Part shown: positions 47,668-58,963 of the stretch, in pieces
Numbering within the stretch: the first letter of the stretch is position 1
Layout of the letters: every line of letters begins with the position of its first letter
Source of the DNA: Charina bottae
Taxonomy: Eukaryota; Chordata; Lepidosauria; Squamata; Charinaidae
Assembly: GCA_023362775.1 (NCBI GenBank)
Contig: JALMGJ010000019.1
Coordinates: 5,192,001 to 5,256,000, forward strand
Length of the DNA stretch: 64,000 nucleotides
Reading direction: 5' to 3'
Made by a program: the position numbers and the translations under genes
The notes under the pieces: generated by a model
The model's input: only the letters and a program-made list of their open reading frames with translations
What the model was told of the DNA's origin: nothing
The model's database searches: none

Positions 47668-49460
47668 TGATATTCAATCAAACAGACCCAGGAAGGCATG
47701 CAAATGTCCCTTGAAAAGCCAAGTCTGTCCCTGGAAGACGTTGTGTATTGTTTTTTGGTTGTCTATGTCCACCCTTGAGATGCATTGAATACTCCTAGAT
47801 AACAGGGCATTAGAAACCGATCCTTTCTGCTTCGGAGAAAGATAGCGAACATCAGTGCCATCTGGTTAACCATTTGGAAAGCTGTAGAAGCTGTGACTGA
47901 TAAATCCATCAGTGCTCAAATGGCACTCGTTGAGGTTTGAAAAGTTCACGTATACTATTTATGTACTGTAATTCCCCACCTGTTAGGCTTGCAATTATGC
48001 AAAGAGGACATAATAAGAAAATACCGTAGAGAAGAAAATGTACATGATTTTAACCTGCCAGAAAACCTGCTTTATATTTCTTAGGTTTTTCAGGCTACGG
48101 ACCCCTTTATCTCTTTGTGTGCTTAACCTCAAAGGCAGCACTGCCTCTACAAATCTGAGGTGCACAATTGCAGCATTAATAAATTTATTGGATGGGTATA
48201 CAACGATGCCAACTTTTAAAAACAATACCCAACGGGCAGTATAAAACTCCCAGCATTTAGCTGTAATTTTCACATTCAGCCTACCATTGATTCTTTCAAA
48301 CCAACTCAAGAAACAAAATGAGGCATTCAAAAAAGCATTTCATTTATCAGCCTTCCTTCAGGCTGAAAGGAAAATGATACTTTCCCACCAAAGACATTCT
48401 GGATGTCTTTTGAATTTCCAGATCAAGGTGATACATAAACAAGGATAAATCTGAAACCATTTTTGGTGCAAGAGCTTTTCACAACTGAAGTCACTCACAA
48501 CTTCTAGCCTAATTTAAATCTAATACTATTTTAGTCATTTTGGAATTATTTCAAGCAGATGACTCAGCAAGAGTTAACCAATATCAGATTAATACAGATA
48601 GCATCTAGTCCACCACAGCTATTATTAAAAAGGCTGTGCCTTTTATGTATAATTTAAGTGTGCCTTATGGAAACCTTTTTGGGCTGCAAATAAATATATA
48701 ATTTCCTGGCAATGGTTTTCAAACTGCAATTAACATTCTCTCCAGGAAAGGCTAATGAAGTGTGCCAAAATAAAATACAGGTTAAATGCTCTATAAGGCA
48801 AAATTATAGACAGCAAAATGGTATCTATTTACACCCACTGTAAAAAAAACAACACTAAGATCATTCATTCGGTATAAAGCTATGAATTGTGTGTGTACAT
48901 TGCTTCCACCAAAATACTTTTTATGCATATCAAAATGCACACTGACAATGTGTACGATAAAAATTCACGCTGAGTCAGCTAACAGATCCCATGACGTAAA
49001 AGTGACTTTTGCACAAAGCCTATACATTTGAACCAAGTTTGCACATTTAAGAAGGAAACAGCCAAACATAGTTTCTCCCTCTCTCGAGCTACTTGGGAAG
49101 GCTATATTCCTGAGCTATCATTTGCATTCATCAGCATGCATTTCTCTATAATGGAATTCCACCCAAGATGCTATGCTACTTGAGATAATACAGTTATTTA
49201 CCATAGCTGGGCTCTGACAACACTGTTAAATGACTTCTTCCCAACAGGATAAATGCTGAGAGGAATTGCCTAATCCAGAATAAAATATTCTTTCTTCTGG
49301 GATGGTAGGTCAGATCAAAAGGAAGAAGAGATTATGACTTCTACCTACTGAAAGACTGAACAGGGCAAATTTGACAGTGCCTCTTACATATACTGAGTTT
49401 GACTGGACAGACTGAGAATCAGTCCCTTGTATTCCTTCAGGTTTTAATTTTAAAATGCTT

Positions 49461-49461
<1 letters not shown>

Positions 49462-49491
<30 letters not shown>

Positions 49492-49531
49492 TATATATAT
49501 ACTGTAATTACCTTATATAATTACTATATAT
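49462..49531. repeat. TA/GA-rich self-complementary microsatellite
   Basis: (TA)n at about 49462-49479, (GA)n at 49480-49491, then further TA tracts to 49536. The TA parts can pair with each other. Confidence 0.85.
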
Positions 49532-50373
49532 ATATAGTGTGTGACTGGTTTTCCTAGCTGGTGCCTTTGATGCAATTTAACTTGGTGGAAGTTATCACAA
49601 AACAGGTCAAGCTGAACGTGTCCATGGAGTGATGGTCTCTGAACCAAAAGAACTTCTCAGATTTAATGAACGCTTCTTAACACACTTTGGAGCAGGGGTG
49701 AAAAACATCAAACAAGGCGGGCCTGACTATTTCTTCCCAGTTCAATCAGTGTGCGTGACACCGGTATTTAGTATAAGTAGCGCCACAACTGAATGACCTA
49801 TAAAATGAAAATTCACTGACCTCTGATTTGTAGAAAAATGAGCTATTGTAACTCCAAATTATTTTGTCTTTCTCAGTGCTAAACCAAGTTAATGGAATTG
49901 GGATTACAGCAGGCATGAGATAAGTGTTTTGCTGCAATCTGACATCAGAGATGGAGAATTCAAATGTCTGCAGATGGCTCTTGAGATTTAATGGCAATAA
50001 ATGGCTATACAGCCAATGTTCTCTGGGACCACATTCTCGAAAGGAGCTCAAGGGAGGTTTGGTAAAAAGGTTTGGTAAAAACTGCTCCTACTTTCCCCAT
50101 AGAATTGTTCTCAAGAATGGGAGAAGCTGCATGTGGCAGAATTTTCATTTTGCAAAGCTGAACATTTGGTTTCAGAGATAACATTTTTCTTGGGCAACTT
50201 TGGATGGGCCTAAACACTTCACTTTTCTGTAGCATCCTGTCAGAGAGAAAGAGATACCTTTGTGACTTACAGCTGTTAGTTGGATGAATGAGTTAAGAGA
50301 CTGTCCTCTTTAGTGTAGTTGCTGTTGGCAAAGTGACCTAAATGTTGGTTGATTGTCTTACGGATGTCTGAGG

Positions 50374-50613
50374 AACATCTGGAAAGCCACAGCCACCTCC
50401 TCAACTGTGACTCTAGAAATGCAAGGTACCCTGGAACTATTAATGTTGGTTCAAGAAGTGGCAGGCTGGTTTGTTTTGGACTGGCTTGGCTTCTAGCTGA
50501 GTCAGTCCAAGCCATCCTGCCATTTCATGAACCAATGTTAGCAGTTCCAGGGTACCTTGCATTTCTAGAGTCACGGTTGACATTGTATGACTTTCCAGAT
50601 GTTGCTCCCAGCA
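50374..50613. repeat. About 240-bp imperfect palindrome (MITE-like)
   Basis: The left arm (about 50374-50468) carries TGACTCTAGAAATGCAAGGT; the right arm (about 50515-50613) carries its reverse complement. The arms are similar but have point differences. The spacer itself contains a smaller inverted pair (ttggactggc / gtcagtccaa). No target duplication was found. Confidence 0.75.
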
Positions 50614-52250
50614 TCTGCAACTATTAGCCACTGGGAGTTGTAGCTCAGCAACATCATGGGGAACCAAAGGTGCCTGACCTTCCTCTGGCAGATACTAAAA
50701 TGAAACTCTGAAATTGTAGGGGTGCCATTCAAAAGCTCGGCTGCCCCGCGCAATTGAATTGAGTTTCAGCCCCTTGAATGTGTGACTACGTGATTTTTTT
50801 TAATGAAATAACACCATTCTCCTTAAGAGTTTGCATGTGTTTGTGGATGGGCACAATTGTACATCTGGCTTTAAGTGCAGCTAAATATGACAGGACGAAA
50901 GGTTGAGGTTTGGTGACATCTCTGCTAACAGTCTCTTTCATCCAGCATCTATTCATTGCCTGTCAATATCACTCCAATTCCACCAATGAGAAATTGTTTC
51001 CTTTTCACATTTAAGCACCCTGGCTTATAAACAATAAGGATAAAGAATGGAAAAAGAACCTGATTATCATACAAAACCTCTTACAATCTCAGATTCATGT
51101 TAGTTAATGCAGTTATCTTTCTGTAACCCAGCGCTAGTTTGAAAAAGGTGCTTATTACAAACGAAGGAACCTACTCTGGTTCATCTTGGACATCTTTATC
51201 TCTTTCTGATCTCGATCTCAAAGGAGGTCAGAAGTAAGAGATGTCAACTGTGTGTGCCGGAGCAAAAACTGGATAATTGGGATGCGGGGAGACAAAATAC
51301 GACAAGCTCAGCTACTCCTGGCTCTCTCTATAAATGTGATTAAGGACCTTTCTCAGCTACTAAGTTACAGATTTATTCACCCCTCCTCCAGTCAGTAAAA
51401 AGTACATCTGTTTATTGCCTCTGTTCCCAGTCACTGCCTGACTTCCACCCATGATCATGGTGACAGGGACAAAGCCTAAGAGGGTTTAAACACCCGGAGG
51501 CAGGCTGCCCTTGGACAGTATCAGAATAAGGCAGGGGGTACTACTTTAACACTGGTACAGCTAAGGGCCACTTAAGCCTGCCCCTGTGAAAGAGATCCAC
51601 AGGGAGGTGGGAGGAGGCTTTGACAGCAGGAGGAGTTGTTCTGACTTGGCTTGTGCAAAGGCAGCTACCTGTGTGGTGCCTGAAGAGTGGTGCCTGAGGG
51701 GCCAGGGTGGGAAGCAGGTGTAACAGGAATGGGAGGGAGAGGCTGAGCAGATGACTCCTTTGCCCACAGCTGAAGTTCTCATAACTAGGGGTAATCATCC
51801 CGGCTTCTGCCTCCCGCCAGTCAGCTTGCTCTGCTCCTGAAGGGGTTCAGCCAGTGCCAAATCCAGCTGGTCCAGGCCGGCCAGTTCCTCCCACCTGCCT
51901 TCAGGATGCCGCCCTCCAAGCAGCAATTATTCCAGATCATCGGAGGGAGACAAGCCTGCTGTGCACAGGTGTGAATGTGAGTGTAAATGGGGGGGGGGGG
52001 CGCTGAAAACCTGCAACTGGGAGAGAGGGATGAGTCGGCTCTGTGTCTGTGTGTGGGGGGCAACCAAAAGCTCCCTTAGCTGGATGTCTAACTCTCTCAG
52101 TTGCAGCTGAGTTATTATGCCTAGGGATGACCCACCCGGTGGCCCAGCTTCATCCATCCAAGGGCCATCCTCTGTGGAAATCCCCCAACCACGCACGGAG
52201 TGTGAACTCAGCATCTTCCGAGTGCCTGCCTGAGCCCCGGGAGAGCTGGG
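50614..52250. other. Non-coding; possible downstream poly(A) signals for an unspliced PCDH7 transcript
   Basis: No repeat family recognised. AATAAA on the minus strand occurs at 51416-51411 and 51377-51372, about 0.85 kb beyond the read-through stop at 52251. GC content rises toward the gene. Confidence 0.4.
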
Positions 52251-52415
52251 TTAACCAAAGCAGCTAGACTCCAGCCCTGCGCCAGTTGCCCTGGGGAGAT
52301 AAGGTCCAACCCGGGAGAGGCTGCCGAACAACGGGGTGGGGTGGGGGGGGGGCTCCTGCAGAGTCTGGGCTGAGCCTGAGGGTCTGGGAGATGCGCGCGG
52401 GGGGGGGGGTCTTAC
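52251..52415 (-). other. PCDH7 intron 1 start: open 54-codon read-through tail
   Basis: If the donor at 52415 is not used, the PCDH7 frame stays open for 54 more codons (a Pro/Arg/Ser-rich tail ending ...SSCFG) to a TAA at 52253-52251. This would give an 1122-residue protein with a unique C-terminus. No domain is recognised in the tail and its composition looks like non-coding GC-rich DNA, so it is most likely intronic. Confidence 0.55.
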
Positions 52416-52418
52416 CTG
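52408..52418 (-). promoter_or_regulatory. PCDH7: PCDH7 exon 1 splice donor, phase 0
   Basis: Minus-strand CAG|GTAAGA, a near-perfect consensus donor. The exon ends at 52416 after the codon for Gln in ...KYSKQ, the point where the known PCDH7 isoforms diverge (family knowledge). A C run of at least ten bases begins three bases after the donor hexamer. Confidence 0.93.
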
Positions 52419-55400
52419 CTTGCTGTACTTGCTGCTGGCCTGGCAGCTGTACTCGGAGCAGTGGTCCGACCCGATGGAGATGTTGTCCCCCGCGCCCACG
52501 AAGGTGTTGGCCGGCGGCAGGTCCTGCACCGCCTGGTGCTTTTTCCCGGCGGTGGGCGACTGGGGGTGGAGCTGCACGGTGGGCAGCGGCGAGCTGGATT
52601 TGTAATGGCGGGCCAGATCCGGGCTGCCCGGGCCGCCGTTGACCGAGCGGTAGCGGGTGAGGGCCGGGCTGTCGGCGGAGAGCTTCTCGTGGACGCTGTC
52701 GTAGCGCTGCCCGTTGGGCTTGGAGGCCTCGACGGTGACGATGCTGCTGTACAGCGGCTGCTTGCCGCCCTTCTTGCCCTTCCGGTCCTTCTTGGGCTTC
52801 TTGGCCTTGTCGTGGGGCTGCGGCGTGAAGAAGTCCTCGTGGTCCTTCTTGCCCGCCTCGTAGCCGCCGTGCTTGGCCTTGGAGCGGCAGTAGCGGGCCA
52901 GGACCACCACCAGGATGAGCAGCACGACGGCCATCACGCCGGCCACCACGCCCACCACGATGCTCAGCCGCTGCTTGCTCAGCTCGTAGCTGGGGTCGCC
53001 GGCGATATCGCGGCCCAGCGGCGTGTGCAGGCTGCGCGCCACCTGGCTCTCCACCGCGCTGGCGTTGGCCAGGCTGTCGTTGACGAAGACGTGCAGCAGC
53101 GCCGTGGTGGCCTGGGCCGGCTGGCCGCTGTCGTTGACCTGCACCACCAGGCGGTGCAGGCCGTAGTGCTTGGGCGTCAGCTTGGCCACCAGCGAGACCA
53201 CGCCGCTGGCCGCGTCGATCTCGAAGAGCTTGAAGGGGTTGCCGCCCACCAGGCTGAAGCTCAGCTCCGCGTTCTGGCCCACGTCGGCGTCGTGGGCCCG
53301 CACGGCCGCCACCACGGAGCGCGGGCTGCTGGAGGGCGGCAGGACGGTGAAGGAGCTGTTGGCCGGCGAGCTGACGGCGGGCGCGTTGTCGTTCTCGTCC
53401 ATGACGAAGAGCGAGACGGTGGCCGTGGCCGAGAGCGCCGGCTCGCCGCCGTCCACCGCCTTCACGCGGAAGGTGTAGCTGGTCTGCAGCTCGCGGTCGA
53501 AGGAGACGGTGGAGTAGATGGTGCCCGTGTCGTTCTCGATGGAGAAGACGCCGTCGGGCGCGCCGGGGCCGGGCTCCTGCGCGCCGGGCTGGATGGCCAG
53601 GCGGAGCTGGGCGTTGCGCCCCTGGTCGGCGTCCATCACGGTCACCATGCCCACCGGGCTGTTGGGCTGCAGGTTCTCCTTGACGTAGAAGGTGAAGACG
53701 TCCTGCATGAAGCGCGGCTCGTTGTCGTTGCGGTCGGCCACCCGCACCACCACCAGGGCGGAGCCCTGCAGGGAAGGCACCCCCTTGTCGTGGGCCGTCA
53801 CTTGGAACTCGTACGTGTCCCGCTGCTCGCGGTCCAGCACCGCCTGCACGCGCACGTCGCCCGAGTCCGGGTCGATGGTGAAGAGGCCCGCGGGCGCCTC
53901 GGCCGCCAGCGGCGAGGGCTCCAGCGAGTAGGCCAGCTCGGCGTTCTTGCCGCTGTCCGCGTCCGTGGCCAGCACAGTGGCCACCCGCTCGCCCGGGACG
54001 TTGTTCTCCGGGAAGGGCACCTCCAGCACGGGCTGGCTGAAGATGGGCGGGTTGTCGTTGGTGTCGGCCACCCGCACCAGTAGCGAGTTGTTGCTGGAGA
54101 GGCTGGGGCTGCCGGAGTCGACGGCCACGATGACCACGCTGTAGTCCCGCAGGGCCTCGTAGTCGAGCGGGGCCGAGGTGTGCAGGAAGTACTTGCGCTT
54201 GTTCTGCGGCTCGCCCTCCCCCTCGCTGGCCGGCTTCAGCTGGAAGGGCACGTCGCCCACCACCGTGCAGGTCACCACGCCGTTCTCGCCTTCGTCGCGG
54301 TCCGAGACCTGCACCAGGGCGATGGGGGTGTCCACCAGCACGTCTTCGGCCACGCTGGCCACCCCGTCGCGCAGCGGGATGCGCCCGATCTTGCGGATGT
54401 CAATGGTGGGCACGTTGTCGTTCTCGTCGCGGATGGTCAGCACCACCGTGGCCTTGTCGTTCTTGGGCGGCTGTCCGCGGTCCCGGGCCATGACGGTGAA
54501 CCGGAGCTGGCTCACCTCCTCCCTGTCGATCCGGTGCAGGACGCTGAGCCACCCCGACGACTCGTCCAGGCGCAGCAGGCGCCTCACCGATTCGGTGGCC
54601 GCCCCGAAGACGTACTCGATCTGCCCGTTGACCCCGGCGTCCGCGTCGGCCGCCCGCAGCTGCAGGATCGGGGTGCCGGGGCTGCTGTTCTCGGCCAGGT
54701 CCGCCTCGTAGACGCTCTTCTCGAAGCGAGGGCTGTTGTCGTTCACGTCGGTGATCAGCACGCGGAGGATGGCCTGCGAGGAGCGCGCCGGCTCGCCCCC
54801 GTCCCGCACCCGCAGGCTCAGCTCGTACGAGTCCCGCTGCTCGCGGTCCAGGGCCCCTTTGACGATCAGCTGCGGCTGCTTCTCGCCGTCGGGAGTGTCG
54901 GCCACCTGCAGCTCGAAGACGCTACTGCGGGCCGGGCCGTCTGCCTCCTGCCTCCGCTTGCCGCCGGGGTATAGGGCGCCGTCGGAGGCGGCGGCGGCGG
55001 CGGCCCCCGCGCCGCGCCTGCTGGCCTCCCCGCCCGGCTCCTGCAGCAGCTCGTAGCGCTCGATGCCGTTGCGGCCGAAGTCGCGGTCGGTGGCGGTGGG
55101 GAGCAGGTAGAGGGTCCCCACCGGGCGGTTCTCCTCGACGGTGAGGGTCAGCACCGGGGAAGGGAAGGTGGGCGTGTTGTCGTTGATGTCCAAGATGACG
55201 ACCCGGCCCTCGAAGAGGTCGACCCAGCTCTGCGAGGGCCCGATCACCGACACCTCGAAGTCCAGGAAACACTCGTTCTCGTCGAAGATCATCTGACACT
55301 GCGGCAGCTTCTCGCGGTCGATGCGCCGCTCGGTGGTGCTCAGCTCGCCCGTCATGTTGTCGATCTTCAGGTAGTCCGAGCCGGACTCCAGGCTGAACGT

Positions 55401-55619
55401 CACCTCGCCCGAGCCGGTCACGATCCCCAGGTCCGAAGCCACGTTGCCGATCCGGATGTCGGCCGGCCCCTCCTCGGCCAAGCGGTACCTCAGCACTTGC
55501 TTAGCCGCGGCCAGGCTGATCCACAGCGGCGGCGGCAGCAGCAGCAGCAGCCAGCAGCAGCAGCGGCAGCAGCAGGAGCGCGACTGCACCAAACCCAGGA
55601 GCGCCGGCATCTTCCACAT
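52416..55619 (-). CDS. PCDH7: Protocadherin-7, first coding exon
   Basis: A calcium-dependent homophilic cell-adhesion protein of the delta-1 protocadherins, acting at the plasma membrane. The 1068 codons run from the first ATG in frame (55619; no ATG lies upstream in the open frame) to the donor. A signal peptide with a Cys/Leu-rich core occupies about residues 1-39. Seven cadherin repeats follow. Calcium-binding linkers DINDNTP (144), DVNDNSP (291), DENDNVP (398), DTNDNPP (519), DRNDNEP (629) and DENDNAP (741) close EC1-EC6, and EC7 runs to about 850. One membrane span lies at about 885-907. The cytoplasmic tail has a basic stretch (916-953), QPLYSSIVTVEASKPNG and PPANTFVGAGDNISIGSDHCSEYSC, the conserved delta-1 motifs. 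RRVTF, the PP1-binding motif of longer isoforms, is not in this exon. Identity to PCDH7 rather than PCDH1, 9 or 11 rests on EC1 (RLAEEGPAD, SDLGIVTGSGEV) and the tail. Codon use is extremely G/C at third positions. Confidence 0.97.
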
Positions 55620-55758
55620 CTTGAGGGACCCCCTCCCCGACCCAAGACCCCCGGCAGCCCCGCAAGGCAACCGTCGCTCCCCGTCCTCTCTCCCCCACCC
55701 CCCGCCGCCGCTGCTTGGCCGGCCGAGAGGAAAAGCTCGGCGTCGGGCTGAAGTTCAA

Positions 55759-55803
55759 TTATAAAATCCTTCTCGGCTTTCGCAAAAAAACTTCGCTTCT
55801 CAT
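55759..55803 (-). other. Possible upstream ORF (14 codons) before PCDH7
   Basis: Minus-strand ATG at 55803 opens a frame MRSEVFLRKPRRIL ending at a TAA (55761-55759), 139 bases before the PCDH7 ATG. It matters only if transcription starts upstream of it. Confidence 0.35.
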
Positions 55804-56140
55804 CCTCTTTGGTGCAATAGGTAAAAAGAAGCCGGGGGGGGGGGGGAGAGGCGACCGAGGGTCGGCCGGAGGCTCTCCCTCACCTCGTCCTCTCTTGTCT
55901 TCTGCAGTTGCTCTCTCCGCACAGTTCACGGGGCAAGTGTGTGGCTTGCTTTTTTCAAAAAAGCTGCATCTCGGCAGATAGGCTGGGGAGAAATTCCGCC
56001 TCCTCCTCCTCCTCCTCCTCCAACGGCACTGAAATCACTTTGCAAGGTTTGCGAGAAAAAGCCAGAGGAGCAACAGCAGGGAAAGATCAGATCCAGCCTC
56101 TCTCTTCCTCTCCCCCCACCCACCCCCGGGCAGCTGAAAC

Positions 56141-56142
<2 letters not shown>

Positions 56143-56191
<49 letters not shown>
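56143..56191. repeat. (CT)n / minus-strand (GA)n tract in the PCDH7 upstream region
   Basis: About 24 CT units. On the PCDH7 strand it reads GA. A shorter CT tract follows at 56218-56231. Confidence 0.96.
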
Positions 56192-56196
<5 letters not shown>

Positions 56197-56291
56197 TTCT
56201 CCAGTCCAGTTCACTTCACTCTCTCTCTCTCACTTCTAGCCGACCTCCTCCGCCGAAGTATTTGCTCTCGTCTATCCGCCGCTCCGCACAG

Positions 56292-56322
56292 AAAGGCAGG
56301 CAGGCAGGCAGGCAGGCAGGCT
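56292..56322. repeat. (GGCA)n microsatellite
   Basis: About 7 units within the CpG island. Confidence 0.93.
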
Positions 56323-56896
56323 GGCTGGGTGGGTGGGGGGGTGGGGGGCGGCAGAGAACGTCAATCGCTTCATTCAAAGAGCGCTGGTGTCCGGCGGAAA
56401 AGGAGGCGGGAGGACGAGGCAGCCCCAAATCCTCTTAGCAAAAGATAGTGGTAGGTGATTTTCTTTTTTAAGCCTCCGGAGAACCCTACCAAACATTCCG
56501 TCTCCGGGGCTGACAGCTGAAGCTATTTATGTGTTTGCGGAGAGTATTCTTGGTTTACGGAGCAGCTCTCGAGGCATCTCCCTCGGTCCCAAAGATCGAG
56601 CCCAAATCCATCTCCGGAGGCCGTCCCCGATGCTCAACTCCTTCTCCGGAGAAGAGGCTTCTTCTTCAAAGAAAAAGGGGCGAGGGAGAAGAAAGAGAAA
56701 GGGGAGGGGGGGGGGAACCACAACCAACCCACAACTCTGCGCAAGGTCATTAGTCACAAAGCGAGACGGCACCCAAAAGCTGCAGAGACATTCGTCCAGA
56801 TCATAACAGGAGCTGGGCAGACGCGGGCGGACCTGGATCTCGCGCTGTTCTCGCTCGGCCAGCCGTCCTAAGTTTGCTCTTGCATCCGCAGCTGGG

Positions 56897-56924
<28 letters not shown>
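56897..56924. repeat. (GT)n microsatellite
   Basis: About 14 units, followed by GTTT repeats to 56934. Confidence 0.95.
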
Positions 56925-56927
<3 letters not shown>

Positions 56928-58963
56928 TTTGTTTGCGTGCGTACGTGCGTGTGTGTGTTTTTCGCTCTTACCTGCGTGTGTCGGAGGACTCGGAGGCTGC
57001 AGCGTAGGGAGAGCGATTCACAAACGCGGTTGCAGGCTCGCTCGGTTTCTTCCTTGCTGTCCCAATGCAGGTAAACCGGCTCTCAAGTTCACTCCTCGCC
57101 CTGCCCCCCCTCCCGTTCAAAGGTTAGGGCGCAGGGGTTGGCGGTGGGGGGTGTGCGACAAAGGCGATTATCTAGGAAACAACCCCCCCCCCCGTTTAAT
57201 GTAGCCGAAGCGAGGCTGGAAGAGGAATGGAAAAACGGGAAAGATGTAACTAAAGCTTCTTCCCACGTGAATTACCACCACCGGTTCTTAATTGCATCCG
57301 CAATTATGACATTGGAGGGGGGGAGGGGGGGTAAGCCCCCAAATCACTGAGGTCCGAAAGGCTGTGATGGCTTGGCTTTGTCGGTTCAATCGAGGCAGAG
57401 TCCTAGTTGTGAATGGAAAGCGAGCCGAGTCCGTACTTTCCCTCTGCAGTTGTGGTTGTTTGTCAAGCAAGCCCCCGCTTTCCCCCACCGGCTCGTCTCG
57501 CTCAAGTGCGGCTGGTTGGTGCAGGGAGCTCAGTGCCCCCCCCACCCCCCGCCGCTCCTCCAAAACACACACTCACTAACACAGGGGGAGCAGAGCGCGC
57601 TTAACGCTTCGGCCAAGGGCCGCGGAAGGAAGGCGGGGGGAGGGAAGGAGAGAGAAAAAAGGCAGCGGAGTCGCAAGTTTTGCCCCGAGTGGTGGAGAAG
57701 CTGCCGAGAAAAAGCGAAAAGCCGGCGCAGCTCAGCGGCTTTGCTCCGGGGCTCCTGCAGCAGAGCCGCCCGGGCGAGCCGAGGAGGCGGGGCGGAGTTA
57801 AGAGTCGCGGAGCGCCGCGCTGTACAAAAGCTCCCCGTTTACCCTCCCGCCGCCGGGCTGCGGGTCGAGGGGAGGGCGGACCCCAGCCCCGGCTTTCCCC
57901 GGAGAGGCCTCATTCCGGCGCCCTCCCGCCGCCGGAGCGCGGATCGCCCTCGCCGTGGGCGGGTTGGCGGTGGCCAAGGCTGGCAGGGAGCCTCTCGCCG
58001 CGGCGAGGGCTGCGAGACGCTCGCGGTGGCCGGGACGGAAATGGCCGTCCTCTGCTCCCGCGGAAAAAAAAACACCACCCTCCGCGAGAGGTCTGGGTCT
58101 CTTCTGCGAGGCTCCTCTGCTGGAAAGGGGGCAATGTGGGGTACTGGAGGAAGGGTGGTTTCCTTCCCCCCTTCCTCCCTCTTTTGGGAGAGGTGGAATC
58201 GCGTGTCGGCGCTGTGCGTACGCTCGCTTGCAGGGTTGGATTCGTTCCTTCGTGCCTTTCACTTTTCACAGGGCGGCGGGGGGAGGGGGCGGGAGAACCG
58301 GAGACGACTTGTGAATCGAGAAGGGGGGGGCGGAGAGGGGCCCATCGGAGAGCCGCGGCGCTGGTCGCCTGGTGGAAAGCGTCCCCTTGGAATGGCCGCT
58401 GGCACTCTCTCCAACGGGGGGGGGGGGGGCAGGGACGGGGGACGGAAAGGGCGAAGTCCCGGACCGCTTCTCTCGAGCGGCTCCAGGCAGCCCCGCGACC
58501 GGCAATCCACTTTCGGGCCGGCAACTTTGCAGCGCCTCGCCGTTCTTTGGGGCGGTTCCAGCCCCTCTTCCTTTCCCCTCCACCCACCCGGCGAAAGCCA
58601 AGGAGGACGGAGTGGGCAGAACCGCCGGAAGGCGGGAGGAGAAGCCGGTTCGCCTTTCCCTTCCGACCCTCGGGACCGAAGTTCCTTTGGGAAGGGAGGG
58701 ACTGGGGGCGCCCGGCCGAAGCCCGAGGGCGCGGAGGCGGCTCTTCCCTTCCCGGAGGCCGCCGAGTCCCCGCAGGGGCGCGCCTGCCTCTGCCACCCGC
58801 GTCCGAACCGGCTCGGCGCCGCCTTCCTTCTCCGCGACAGCTGCAGGCGCTCCAGCTTGCCGGCTCCCTTCCTGGTTGGCAGAGCGGCCGCTCTCCGGCC
58901 CCGCCTCTTCACCCCCCTCCACCTCCCCCTCCACCTCCCCCCCCCCCGCCGGAGACCCGGAGC

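Larger units (their letters stand above)
46491..50373. other. Mostly unrecognised non-coding DNA
   Basis: Contains three microsatellites listed separately. The segment 48500-49060 lacks recognised repeats and is dense in homeodomain-like, POU-like and AP-1/CRE-like motifs, a candidate conserved non-coding element (speculative). Confidence 0.45.

Noticed and set aside
47294..47788. 164-codon open frame with a Lys-Glu-Gly-Arg repeat
   Set aside because: The repeat is the translated (GGAA)n microsatellite; flanking residues match nothing recognisable.
1..52250. PCDH7 exon 2 within the window
   Set aside because: Looked on the minus strand for the RRVTF-type cytoplasmic exon and short alternative tail exons; none was recognised by eye, though a very short exon could be missed.
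52461..54083. 540-codon open frame on the plus strand
   Set aside because: It is antisense to the PCDH7 exon and exists because the coding strand has G/C in almost all third positions. The product is His/Val/Gly/Arg-rich with no domain.
54180..54974. 264-codon plus-strand open frame
   Set aside because: Same cause; shadow of PCDH7 EC1-EC4 coding sequence.
55757..55766. TATA box of PCDH7
   Set aside because: The TATAAAA reading is on the plus strand. The minus strand has only ATTTTATAAT at this site, which does not fit the PCDH7 direction well.
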